From: Lentisphaerota bacterium
GTDB taxonomy: Bacteria > Verrucomicrobiota > Lentisphaeria > Oligosphaerales > Oligosphaeraceae
Assembly: GCA_012800625.1 (NCBI GenBank)
Contig: JAAZIY010000332.1
Span: 1 to 7,326, forward strand
DNA: 7,326 nt
Direction of reading: 5' to 3'
Positions 1 through 5,822 of this stretch are shown piece after piece (within the stretch, counting starts at the first letter, position 1; the number at the start of each line of letters is the position of its first letter). The notes below the pieces were generated by a model, which saw only the letters and a program-made list of their open reading frames with translations, was not told the DNA's origin and did not search any database. A program made the translations under genes and the position numbers.

Positions 1-65
1 CCCAGGTTAAGCAGGAGCAGCAGGACAAAGGCAAGCGAGTAGATGCGAGGAGTTGGCCGTGTCAT
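1..65 (-). CDS. N-terminal fragment of a secreted or membrane protein (partial)
   Basis: A minus-strand reading frame opens with ATG at 65-63 and runs off the left edge after 21 codons. It begins MTRPTPRIYS and continues with a run of hydrophobic residues (LAFVLLLLLNLG). A short basic N-terminus followed by a leucine-rich core is typical of a signal peptide or first transmembrane helix. Upstream on the minus strand only a weak AGG lies about 9 bases before the ATG, so the start is plausible but not proven; in-frame TTG codons exist further upstream. It is on the same strand as glyS and 115 bases downstream of its stop, so read-through from glyS is possible. Function cannot be assigned. Confidence 0.5.
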   Translation of the reverse strand, partial: MTRPTPRIYSLAFVLLLLLNL

Positions 66-114
66 GGCAAAGCCTGTATTTGGTGGAATCAACAACAAAA
101 AAGAGGAACAAAAG

Positions 115-154
115 CTTCGTGTGCCTTAGTGTGTCTTAGTGTGTCTTAGTGTCC
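115..154 (+). repeat. 10-base repeat array A (four CTTNGTGTNN units)
   Basis: Four head-to-tail units with an exact 10-base period: CTTCGTGTGC, CTTAGTGTGT, CTTAGTGTGT and CTTAGTGTCC. They lie just past the 3' end of glyS (minus strand). The last unit overlaps a 6-base inverted repeat, GTCCAA at 151-156 and TTGGAC at 165-170, that has no T-run after it on either strand. The array belongs to the family also seen at 1625, 2686, 4487, 5823 and 6908. Confidence 0.85.
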
Positions 155-180
155 AACTATCTTCTTGGACGCGGTTTATC

Positions 181-1512
181 TCAGAGCTTATCCAGGAGCC
201 AGGCCGGCAGCTCGGCCATGGGCAGGCGCTGCTGTTCCATGCTGTCGCGTTCGCGCAGGGTTACCGCCTGGTCTTTGAGGCTGTCGAAATCGTAGGTCAC
301 GCAGTACGGCGTGCCCAGCTCATCCTGTCGGCGATAGCGTCGTCCTATGCTGCCGCCCTCGTCATAGTCGGTTCTGAAATGCCGGCGCAGCTGGTTTTTC
401 AGCTCGCTGGCCGGCTCGGCGAGTTTTTTGCTCAGCGGCAGTACTGCCACCTGCACCGGGGCGATCGCCGCCGGCAGGCGCAGCAGCACGCGCTCCTCCT
501 CCGCCTTGCCCTCCTTGCGGGTTTCAGCCAGGTCTTCGTGATAGCCGTCACAGAGCATCATCAGGCAGATACGGTCCAGGCCGCAGGAGGTCTCCACCAC
601 GGTGGGGAAATACGACTCCCGGCTTTCCTGGTCAAAGACCTTGCAGTCCTGCTCCTGTCCAGAGTACTCTGCATGCCGCATCATATCATAGGTGCCGCGA
701 TGATGTATGCCTTCGATCTCGCCCCAGCCAAAGGGGAAGAGGTATTCGATATCCACTGCCGCCTTGGCGTAATGCGCCAGGTTCTCGTGCGGGTTCCAGC
801 GCAGCTTGTCCTCGGCAATGCCCAGGGTCTCGGTATAGAATTTCCAGCGTTCGGCACGCCAGTATTCATACCAGTCCATAGACTCCTCCTCGCGGCAGAA
901 AAACTCCATCTCCATCTGCATGAACTCGCGGCTGCGGAAGGTAAAGAAGCGCGGGTTGATCTCGTTGCGGAAGGCCTTGCCGGTCTGCGCTATGCCAAAG
1001 GGGATTTTCTGGCGGCTGGCATTTCTGACCGTATTGAAGTTGACAAAGATAGGCTGGCAGGACTCGGCGCGCAGATAGGCGGCGTGCTCCTCGTCAAAAA
1101 CCGGCCCCACATAGGTCTTCATCATCAGGTTGAACTGGCGCGGCTCGGTCATCTCGCGCGAGCCGCAGCTCGGGCAGAGCCCGGGGTCCTCGAGCTGATC
1201 CACGCGGTAGCGCTTCTTGCAAGCCAGGCAGTCGGTCATCAGGTCGGCAAACTGCTCGACATGGCCGGAGGCATGCCAGACCCGGGGATGACAGATAATG
1301 GTGGAGTCAATGCCCACTACGTTGTCACGCTCCTCGACCATGTTGCGCCACCAAAGCTGCTCGATGCTGCGGCGCAATGGCGCGCCATTGGGACCATAGT
1401 CCCAAAAACCGTTGATGCCGCCATATATCTCGGAACTCTGAAAAATAATGCCGCGGCGCTTGCACAAGGCAACCACCTTCGACATAAGATCGCTATTGGC
1501 TTGCTCGGACAT
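181..1512 (-). CDS. glyS: Glycyl-tRNA synthetase, alpha2 homodimeric type
   Basis: Class II aminoacyl-tRNA synthetase that charges tRNA-Gly with glycine in the cytoplasm; 443 residues, full length for the bacterial single-chain (alpha2) form. Visible landmarks are an N-terminal GGINGFWDYGP segment at residues 31-41, a zinc-ribbon-like insertion with C95, C98, C113 and C116, motif 2 FRNEINPRFFTFR at 181-193, an FPFGWGEIEGIHHR segment at 259-272, and motif 3 ETSCGLDR at 307-314. The C-terminal anticodon-binding domain, about 345-443, contains GRRYRRQDELGTPYC. The start ATG at 1512-1510 is preceded by GAAAGGGA at suitable spacing. The glycine-site loop usually reads LRPETAQGIF in this family but here reads LRAESCQPIF (147-156), which is unusual. 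It is divergent from the HAD gene. Identity is secure; the symbol glyQS is used for some homologues. Confidence 0.97.
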   Translation of the reverse strand: MSEQANSDLMSKVVALCKRRGIIFQSSEIYGGINGFWDYGPNGAPLRRSIEQLWWRNMVEERDNVVGIDSTIICHPRVWHASGHVEQFADLMTDCLACKKRYRVDQLEDPGLCPSCGSREMTEPRQFNLMMKTYVGPVFDEEHAAYLRAESCQPIFVNFNTVRNASRQKIPFGIAQTGKAFRNEINPRFFTFRSREFMQMEMEFFCREEESMDWYEYWRAERWKFYTETLGIAEDKLRWNPHENLAHYAKAAVDIEYLFPFGWGEIEGIHHRGTYDMMRHAEYSGQEQDCKVFDQESRESYFPTVVETSCGLDRICLMMLCDGYHEDLAETRKEGKAEEERVLLRLPAAIAPVQVAVLPLSKKLAEPASELKNQLRRHFRTDYDEGGSIGRRYRRQDELGTPYCVTYDFDSLKDQAVTLRERDSMEQQRLPMAELPAWLLDKL

Positions 1513-1554
1513 CTAATCCCTTTCAGATAAAAATATAAAACCAGAGTAAACTAC

Positions 1555-1562
1555 ATAATGTA
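1555..1562 (-). promoter_or_regulatory. Candidate -10 element for glyS
   Basis: On the minus strand this reads TACATTAT followed by GT, 43 bases before the glyS start, inside the AT-rich part of the glyS-HAD gap. It resembles TATATTAT elements found upstream of the HAD gene (1708) and ribBA (4560). No convincing -35 hexamer is seen at 16-18 bases, so this is a pattern-based guess. Confidence 0.35.
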
Positions 1563-1624
1563 ACCTAAAAATAACTTTCTGCGTAATGAATCGCCTTTCC
1601 AAACCCGGCTGGCGCGCTTCTTTT

Positions 1625-1664
1625 GGACACAAAGGCACAGGAAGCTACACCAAGGCGCAGCAAG
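1625..1664 (-). repeat. 10-base repeat array B (degenerate)
   Basis: Read on the plus strand these are four units of NNACACNAAG type: GGACACAAAG, GCACAGGAAG, CTACACCAAG and GCGCAGCAAG, with an exact 10-base period. They are the reverse complement of the CTTNGTGTNN unit and are more diverged than the other arrays. The array lies in the divergent glyS-HAD gap and is what keeps a spurious in-frame extension open upstream of the HAD gene. Confidence 0.65.
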
Positions 1665-1707
1665 GCTTATAAGGCGGGATTTTCCGGCATGGCGCCTCAA
1701 TTGGCAC

Positions 1708-1715
1708 TATATTAT
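1708..1715 (+). promoter_or_regulatory. Candidate -10 element for the HAD gene
   Basis: TATATTAT, preceded by GCAC and followed by GT, ends 57 bases before the HAD start codon. It shares the pattern GCA-Y-TATATTAT-S-T with the site upstream of ribBA. No clear -35 hexamer is present. The preceding TTGGCAC resembles a sigma-54 -24 box, but the required GC at -12 is missing. Confidence 0.35.
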
Positions 1716-1760
1716 GTCTTCCTTTCCAAATATGTGCGCCAACCACAGGAGCTTAACCCC

Positions 1761-1766
1761 AAGGAG
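1761..1766 (+). promoter_or_regulatory. Ribosome binding site that sets the HAD start
   Basis: AAGGAG lies six bases before the ATG at 1773. This is a strong Shine-Dalgarno match and argues for starting the HAD protein here. The open frame extends 50 codons upstream to a TTG at 1623, but that part is encoded by repeat array B and has no ribosome binding site. Confidence 0.8.
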
Positions 1767-1772
1767 AAAAAC

Positions 1773-2654
1773 ATGGATTATGTGTCCCAGTTGAAAAACC
1801 TGCCAAAAGAACATGATTTTTTTGTCGGCTTTGACAGCGACGGCTGCATCTTCGACACTATGGAGATAAAGCAGAAAGAATGCTTCTGCCCCGCATTCAT
1901 CAAGCACTTCGAGCTGCAGGCCGCCAGCAAATACGCCCGCGAGGTATGGCAGTTCGTCAACCTGTATTCAAAAGACCGGGGCTGCAACCGCTACCTGGCT
2001 ATACAAAAAGCGCTGCGGCTAATCAGCCAATGGAAGGTGTTCGAGGAGCGCGGCATCAAGCTCAGAGCAAGTATCCCGGCCCTGGACGCATGGGTCAAAG
2101 AGGAAAGCAAGCTGGGCATACCCGCACTGAAACGCAAGGTGGCTGACAGCAAAAACGAGGACCTGAGCAAAATCCTGGACTGGTCCATGGAGGTGGATGC
2201 CAGAATCCTGGACCTGGTCTACGGCGTGCCGCCCTTCCCGAAAGTGCGCGAGTCGCTGCAAAAAGTGCATGCCAAGGCCGACGCCATCGTGGTCAGCCAA
2301 ACCCCCATCGAGGCCTTGCAGCGCGAATGGAAAGAGCATAACATAGACCAGTTCGTTAATTTTATCGCCGGCCAGGAAGCCGGTACCAAGACCGAGCACT
2401 TGCAGCTGGCCGCCAAAGACAGATACCCGGGCGACAGAATACTCATGGTCGGCGACGCCCCCGGAGACTACAAGGCCGCCAAAGCCAACCAGGCACTCTT
2501 CTTCCCGATCATACCCGGCGAAGAGGAAAAATACTGGCAGGAATTCCTGGACCAGGGCATCAAGCGCTTCTTTGCAGGCGACTATGCCGGCAGCTATCAG
2601 GAACAACTGCTCGCCGAATTCGACAAGGCACTGCCGGAAAACCCATCCTGGTAA
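1773..2654 (+). CDS. HAD-superfamily hydrolase, substrate unknown
   Basis: A 293-residue soluble protein with all four haloacid dehalogenase motifs. Motif I is FDSDGCIFDT at residues 20-29, with nucleophile D21 and acid/base D23. Motif II is VVSQTP with S175, motif III the lysine of GTKTEH (K206), and motif IV VGDAPGD with D228 and D232, which would bind Mg2+. The roughly 140 residues between motifs I and II are predicted to form a large helical cap, as in phosphoglycolate phosphatase-like members. A phosphatase or phosphonatase role is likely by family, but the substrate cannot be read from sequence. It lies upstream of gnd in the same direction, but a repeat-filled 304-base gap separates them, so shared transcription is uncertain. 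The final codons and stop lie inside a 36-base repeat copied at 2889-2924, so the native C-terminus may have been altered. Confidence 0.9.
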   Translation: MDYVSQLKNLPKEHDFFVGFDSDGCIFDTMEIKQKECFCPAFIKHFELQAASKYAREVWQFVNLYSKDRGCNRYLAIQKALRLISQWKVFEERGIKLRASIPALDAWVKEESKLGIPALKRKVADSKNEDLSKILDWSMEVDARILDLVYGVPPFPKVRESLQKVHAKADAIVVSQTPIEALQREWKEHNIDQFVNFIAGQEAGTKTEHLQLAAKDRYPGDRILMVGDAPGDYKAAKANQALFFPIIPGEEEKYWQEFLDQGIKRFFAGDYAGSYQEQLLAEFDKALPENPSW

Positions 2655-2662
2655 TACCCGCC
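2627..2662 (+). repeat. 36-base direct repeat, left copy (HAD 3' end)
   Basis: This segment covers the last nine HAD codons, the stop and eight bases beyond. It matches 2889-2924 at 32 of 36 positions, with a perfect 20-base core, CGGAAAACCCATCCTGGTAA, at 2635-2654. The two copies are offset by 262 bases and bracket repeat array C, the hairpin element and the 2872 hairpin. Confidence 0.9.
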
Positions 2663-2680
2663 AAAAAGAGGCCTGGCGGG
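2657..2680 (+). terminator. Weak candidate terminator after the HAD gene
   Basis: CCCGCCA (2657-2663) can pair with TGGCGGG (2674-2680) around a 10-base loop, directly after the HAD stop. It is followed only by GTCTT rather than a T-run, so intrinsic termination here would be inefficient. Confidence 0.35.
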
Positions 2681-2685
2681 GTCTT

Positions 2686-2715
2686 GGACACGAAGACACA
2701 CTAAGTCATACGAAG
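2686..2715 (-). repeat. 10-base repeat array C (three units)
   Basis: On the plus strand the units are GGACACGAAG, ACACACTAAG and TCATACGAAG, the reverse complement of the CTTNGTGTNN unit, with an exact 10-base period. The array ends four bases before the three-hairpin element. Confidence 0.8.
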
Positions 2716-2719
2716 TTTT

Positions 2720-2820
2720 ATGGCGCGAAGCGCCATACTATAATAACCCCAGGCGCGGAGCCCGAAGGGCGGAGTGCCTGGGGAACAGAACAACCCAAAA
2801 AACAGCGCCTGGAAGGCGCT
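2720..2820 (+). repeat. Three-hairpin element, copy 1 (possible structured RNA)
   Basis: Hairpin 1 pairs ATGGCGC (2720-2726) with GCGCCAT (2730-2736) around a GAA triloop. A linker containing TATAAT (2739-2744) follows. Hairpin 2 pairs 2747-2756 with 2774-2783, has a symmetric GGA/GGA internal loop, then an inner GCCC/GGGC stem closed by a GAA triloop. Hairpin 3 pairs AGCGCCT (2804-2810) with AGGCGCT (2814-2820) around a GGA triloop. A second copy is at 7190-7288 in the same orientation. Over 2720-2783 the copies match at 55 of 64 positions without gaps, and all nine differences keep the fold. It is clearly a dispersed repeat; whether it acts as RNA, as single-stranded DNA for a transposase, or has no function is unknown. 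Confidence 0.8.
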
Positions 2821-2871
2821 ACAAATCCGTCGAATGGCAGGAGCTGGAAAGGGAGAGGGGAGCGGCAAGGA

Positions 2872-2892
2872 TGCCGGCGCTCCCAGCCGGCA
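2872..2892 (+). repeat. Short hairpin TGCCGGC/GCCGGCA
   Basis: TGCCGGC (2872-2878) pairs with GCCGGCA (2886-2892) around a 7-base loop. Its right arm runs into the right copy of the HAD-end repeat. The surrounding sequence (GGCAAGGATGCCGGCGCTCC) resembles dispersed intergenic sequence I recall from PVC genomes; this recollection is unchecked. Confidence 0.55.
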
Positions 2893-2924
2893 CAGACGGA
2901 AAACCCATCCTGGTAACACCCTCC
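2889..2924 (+). repeat. 36-base direct repeat, right copy
   Basis: Matches 2627-2662 at 32 of 36 positions, including the 20-base core at 2897-2916. In one frame it even retains a coding-like ENPSW-stop ending, the same as the HAD C-terminus. It lies 35 bases before the gnd start. Confidence 0.9.
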
Positions 2925-2958
2925 CAACTACAGATAACACATCAAAAAGGAAGACACA

Positions 2959-4410
2959 ATGACAAAACTCGCTGATATCGGCCTGGTAGGCCTGGCAGTC
3001 ATGGGGGAAAACCTCATCCTCAACATGGAAAGCAAGGGCTTCACAGTGGCTTGCTATAACCGCACGGTCAGCAAAGTCGATGACTTTATCGCCGGCAGAG
3101 CCGCCGGTAAAAACATCATCGGCGCAAAAAGCATCAAAGAACTGGTGGCCAGCCTAGAAAGACCGCGCAAAATCATGCTTATGGTGAAGGCCGGACAGCC
3201 GGTGGACGACTTTATCGAAATGCTTATCCCGGAACTGGAACCCGGCGACATTATCATAGACGGCGGCAACAGCCATTTCCCGGACAGCAGCCGGCGCACA
3301 GAATACCTGGAAAGCAAAGGACTGCTCTTTATCGGCACCGGAGTCTCCGGCGGCGAAGAAGGCGCCCTCACCGGACCCAGCATGATGCCCGGCGGCTCGC
3401 CCAAGGCATGGCCGCATGTCAAGAAAATCTTCCAAACCATCTGCGCACACACCGATGAAGGCGAGCCTTGCTGCGACTGGGTGGGCGAAAACGGCGCCGG
3501 ACACTTTGTCAAAATGGTGCATAACGGCATCGAATACGGCGATATGCAGATGATCTGCGAAACCTATGACATGATGAAAGCCATAGGCATGAATAATGCC
3601 GAAATGGAAAAAGTGTTCACACAATGGAATGAAAACGAGCTGGAAAGCTACCTCATCGAAATAACCAGAGACATACTGGGATTCAAAGACGAAAAAGGCA
3701 GAGAGGTAGTAGACCTGATCCTCGATACAGCAGGGCAAAAAGGCACCGGCAAATGGACCGCCATCGCCGCACTGGACGCCGGCATGCCGCTCACGCTGAT
3801 CGGCGAAGCAGTGTTCGCGCGCTGCCTCTCCGCCCTCAAAGACGAGCGCGTCGCCGCCAGCAAGCTCTTCAAAGCCGAAGTGGCCAAGTTCGAGGGCAGC
3901 CGCGAACAAATGCTCGAAGACCTGCGCGTCGCGCTCTACGCCTCCAAAATCGTCTCCTACGCGCAGGGCTATCAGCTTATGATGGCCGCCGCCGAGGAAT
4001 ACGGCTGGAAGCTCAACTATGGCGGCATCGCGCTGATGTGGCGCGGCGGCTGCATCATACGCTCGCGCTTCCTGGGCAAGATCAAGGAGGCTTTCGACAA
4101 TAACGCCGACCTGAAAAACCTGCTCACCGACCCCTTCTTCAAGGATGTCATGGACCGCTCGCAGGGCGCCTGGCGCCGCGTGGCAGGAACCGCCATCAGC
4201 ATGGGCGTGCCCATGCCCTGCACCAATGCCGCACTCACCTACTTTGACGGCTATCGCAGCGAAAGACTGCCGGCCAACCTGCTGCAGGCACAAAGAGACT
4301 ACTTCGGCGCGCATACCTACGAACGCGTAGACAAGCCCAGAGGCGAGTTCTTCCACAGCAACTGGACCGGCAAAGGCGGCTCTACCACCGCAAATACATA
4401 CGTCGTCTAA
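2959..4410 (+). CDS. gnd: 6-phosphogluconate dehydrogenase, decarboxylating
   Basis: Cytoplasmic enzyme of the oxidative pentose phosphate pathway that converts 6-phosphogluconate to ribulose 5-phosphate and CO2, normally with NADP+. It has 483 residues, slightly longer than the usual 468-470. The N-terminal Rossmann fold shows GLAVMGENL at residues 11-19 and YNRT at 33-36, where the arginine usually contacts the NADP 2'-phosphate. GVSGGEEGA at 128-136 and GAGHFVKMVHNGIEYGD at 179-195 supply substrate and catalytic residues, with K185 the expected catalytic lysine and E192 the expected acid. The C-terminal part contains YFGAHTYERVD and ends in a glycine-rich tail typical of the family. ATG at 2959 follows AAGGAAG at 2947-2953. 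A strong hairpin terminator follows. Its product feeds RibBA, although the two genes appear to be separate transcription units. Secure. Confidence 0.98.
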   Translation: MTKLADIGLVGLAVMGENLILNMESKGFTVACYNRTVSKVDDFIAGRAAGKNIIGAKSIKELVASLERPRKIMLMVKAGQPVDDFIEMLIPELEPGDIIIDGGNSHFPDSSRRTEYLESKGLLFIGTGVSGGEEGALTGPSMMPGGSPKAWPHVKKIFQTICAHTDEGEPCCDWVGENGAGHFVKMVHNGIEYGDMQMICETYDMMKAIGMNNAEMEKVFTQWNENELESYLIEITRDILGFKDEKGREVVDLILDTAGQKGTGKWTAIAALDAGMPLTLIGEAVFARCLSALKDERVAASKLFKAEVAKFEGSREQMLEDLRVALYASKIVSYAQGYQLMMAAAEEYGWKLNYGGIALMWRGGCIIRSRFLGKIKEAFDNNADLKNLLTDPFFKDVMDRSQGAWRRVAGTAISMGVPMPCTNAALTYFDGYRSERLPANLLQAQRDYFGAHTYERVDKPRGEFFHSNWTGKGGSTTANTYVV

Positions 4411-4436
4411 AAATAAAACAAACCGCAAGCTAAACT

Positions 4437-4468
4437 GAAGGGCGAGCTGACTCTACAGCTCGCCCTTC
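4437..4468 (+). terminator. Hairpin terminator after gnd
   Basis: GAAGGGCGAGCTG (4437-4449) pairs perfectly over 13 bases with CAGCTCGCCCTTC (4456-4468) around a 6-base loop, 27 bases after the gnd stop. The T tract is weak (CTTCTTGCATT), but the long GC-rich stem makes this the best terminator in the window. It separates gnd from the rib cluster. Confidence 0.75.
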
Positions 4469-4486
4469 TTGCATTACCCAGCAGCC

Positions 4487-4526
4487 CTTGGTGTGTCTTT
4501 GTGTGACTTCGTGTGTCTTAGTGTCC
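4487..4526 (+). repeat. 10-base repeat array D (four units)
   Basis: Units CTTGGTGTGT, CTTTGTGTGA, CTTCGTGTGT and CTTAGTGTCC, exact 10-base period, followed by TCCCCC. The same TCCCCC tail follows units in array E. The array lies between the gnd terminator and the ribBA start. Confidence 0.85.
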
Positions 4527-4559
4527 TCCCCCTGCCGGCGAAAAATCCCACCTATGCAT

Positions 4560-4567
4560 TATATTAT
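4560..4567 (+). promoter_or_regulatory. Candidate -10 element for ribBA
   Basis: TATATTAT, preceded by GCAT, ends 31 bases before the ribBA ATG in a short AT-rich stretch. It shares 12 of the 14 bases GCA-N-TATATTAT-N-T with the site upstream of the HAD gene. There is no recognisable -35 hexamer. Confidence 0.4.
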
Positions 4568-4587
4568 CTGATTACGTTTGTATCTTT

Positions 4588-4591
4588 GGAG
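4588..4591 (+). promoter_or_regulatory. Ribosome binding site that sets the ribBA start
   Basis: GGAG lies seven bases before the ATG at 4599. The open frame extends seven codons further to a TTG at 4578, but that start has no ribosome binding site and would place the Shine-Dalgarno sequence inside the gene. The ATG also gives the usual RibB N-terminus. Confidence 0.75.
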
Positions 4592-4598
4592 CAAAAAC

Positions 4599-5786
4599 AT
4601 GTTCAACAGCATAGAAGAGTTGACTGTGGCCTTGGCCGCCGGCGAGATGGTCGTGCTCACCGATGACGAAAACCGCGAGAACGAGGGCGACCTCATCATG
4701 GCCGCCGAGCTGGCTAGCCCCGAGGCCGTCAACTTCATGGTCACGCACGGTCGCGGCCTGGTCTGCACACCCATCAGTGCCGAACGCGCCCTCGAGCTGG
4801 GACTGAGCGAGATGACCCGAAACACCGACCCCTACGGCACTTGCTTCACCGTCAGCGTGGACGCCAACCAGGGCACCACCACCGGCATCTCCGCCCAGGA
4901 CCGCGCCCTGACCATTAAAAAAATCGCCGACCCCAAGTGCGGCGCCGCCGATTTCCACTCCCCGGGCCATGTCTTCCCGCTTATCGCCCGTGAAGGCGGT
5001 GTGCTGGTGCGCGCCGGACACACCGAGGCGGCACTGGACCTGATGCGCCTGGCCGGGCTGTCAGCCTCAGCGGTTATCTGTGAAATCCTGAATGAGGACG
5101 GCACCATGGCGCGCGTGCCTCAGCTAAAGGAATTCGTCAAAAAATTCAAGCTCAAATTCGGCTGCATTGCCGACCTCATCAAGTTCCGCCGGCGCACCGA
5201 GAGCCTGGTCGAGCGCATCGAGACCGTCAAGATGCCCACCGAGTTCGGCCTCTTCGACCTGCATTGCTTTGTGACCAAGAACGACGGGCGCGAACACCTC
5301 GCCCTGGTCTACGGCGAAGTCGCCGGCCAGGAAGACGTGCTCACCCGCGTGCACAGCGAATGCCTCACCGGCGACGTCTTTCACTCCCAGCGCTGCGACT
5401 GCGGGCTGCAGCTGGCCGCCGCCATGCGCCAAGTCGTGGCCACAGGCAGAGGCATAGTGGTCTATATGCGCCAGGAGGGCCGCGGCATAGGGCTGGTGAA
5501 TAAGTTGCACGCCTATAGGCTGCAAGAACAAGGCCTGGACACCGTCGACGCCAATATCAAGCTGGGCTTCCCCCCAGACCTGCGGGAATACGGCATAGGA
5601 GCGCAAATCCTGGCAAATCTCGGAGTCAAAAGCATACGCCTGCTCACCAACAACCCGAAAAAAATCGTCGGCCTGCAAGGCTACGGCTTGCAGGTCACCG
5701 GCAGGGAACCCATTATCGTGCCGGTCAACGAGCATGATGAAAAATACCTGCAAACCAAAAAAGAACGCATGCAGCACATGCTCTGA
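4599..5786 (+). CDS. ribBA: Bifunctional DHBP synthase / GTP cyclohydrolase II
   Basis: A 395-residue fusion that catalyses the first committed steps of both riboflavin branches: ribulose 5-phosphate to 3,4-dihydroxy-2-butanone 4-phosphate, and GTP to the pyrimidine precursor plus formate. The RibB domain, about 1-200, shows DDENRENEGDL at residues 22-32, TGISAQDRA at 95-103 and RAGHTEAALDL at 138-148. The RibA domain, about 205-395, shows GTP-binding RVHSE at 250-254, zinc ligands C255, C266 and C268, RQEGRGIGL at 291-299, DLREYGIGAQIL at 327-338 and TNNPKK at 350-355. Both halves keep their known catalytic residues. One variation is SPGH at 121-124, where RPGH is usual in RibB. It heads the ribBA-ribH-nusB cluster. 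No FMN riboswitch consensus is seen in the 188-base gap upstream, so control by FMN through that element is not supported. Confidence 0.97.
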   Translation: MFNSIEELTVALAAGEMVVLTDDENRENEGDLIMAAELASPEAVNFMVTHGRGLVCTPISAERALELGLSEMTRNTDPYGTCFTVSVDANQGTTTGISAQDRALTIKKIADPKCGAADFHSPGHVFPLIAREGGVLVRAGHTEAALDLMRLAGLSASAVICEILNEDGTMARVPQLKEFVKKFKLKFGCIADLIKFRRRTESLVERIETVKMPTEFGLFDLHCFVTKNDGREHLALVYGEVAGQEDVLTRVHSECLTGDVFHSQRCDCGLQLAAAMRQVVATGRGIVVYMRQEGRGIGLVNKLHAYRLQEQGLDTVDANIKLGFPPDLREYGIGAQILANLGVKSIRLLTNNPKKIVGLQGYGLQVTGREPIIVPVNEHDEKYLQTKKERMQHML

Positions 5787-5822
5787 GCGCTTCGCCTGAA
5801 TTAAACCCTACCCCAAAAAGCC

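Larger units (their letters stand above)
2655..2958. other. Repeat-filled intergenic gap between the HAD gene and gnd
   Basis: This 304-base gap holds no credible gene. In order it contains a weak hairpin (2657-2680), array C (2686-2715), a three-hairpin element (2720-2820), a purine-rich stretch (about 2840-2870), a 7-bp hairpin (2872-2892), the right copy of the HAD-end repeat (2889-2924) and the gnd leader with AAGGAAG at 2947-2953. Open frames on either strand here are short and entirely made of repeat sequence. Confidence 0.8.

Noticed and set aside
151..170. Terminator for glyS formed by GTCCAA and TTGGAC
   Set aside because: The stem is only 6 bp and is not followed by a T-run on the minus strand.
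139..1530. A 463-codon open frame on the plus strand opposite glyS
   Set aside because: It is an antisense shadow in GC-rich coding sequence; its translation shows no recognisable domain, while the minus strand encodes a complete GlyRS.
1701..1715. Sigma-54 promoter at TTGGCAC before the HAD gene
   Set aside because: The -24-like half is present but the invariant GC at -12 is absent.
1623..1772. A 50-residue N-terminal extension of the HAD protein from TTG at 1623
   Set aside because: It is encoded by repeat array B, lacks a Shine-Dalgarno sequence, and the ATG at 1773 has a strong one.
2701..2940. Short open frames on both strands of the HAD-gnd gap
   Set aside because: They consist entirely of repeat elements and have no ribosome binding sites or domains.
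3154..4428. A 424-codon open frame on the minus strand opposite gnd
   Set aside because: Antisense shadow of a fully recognisable gnd gene, with no ribosome binding site or domain.
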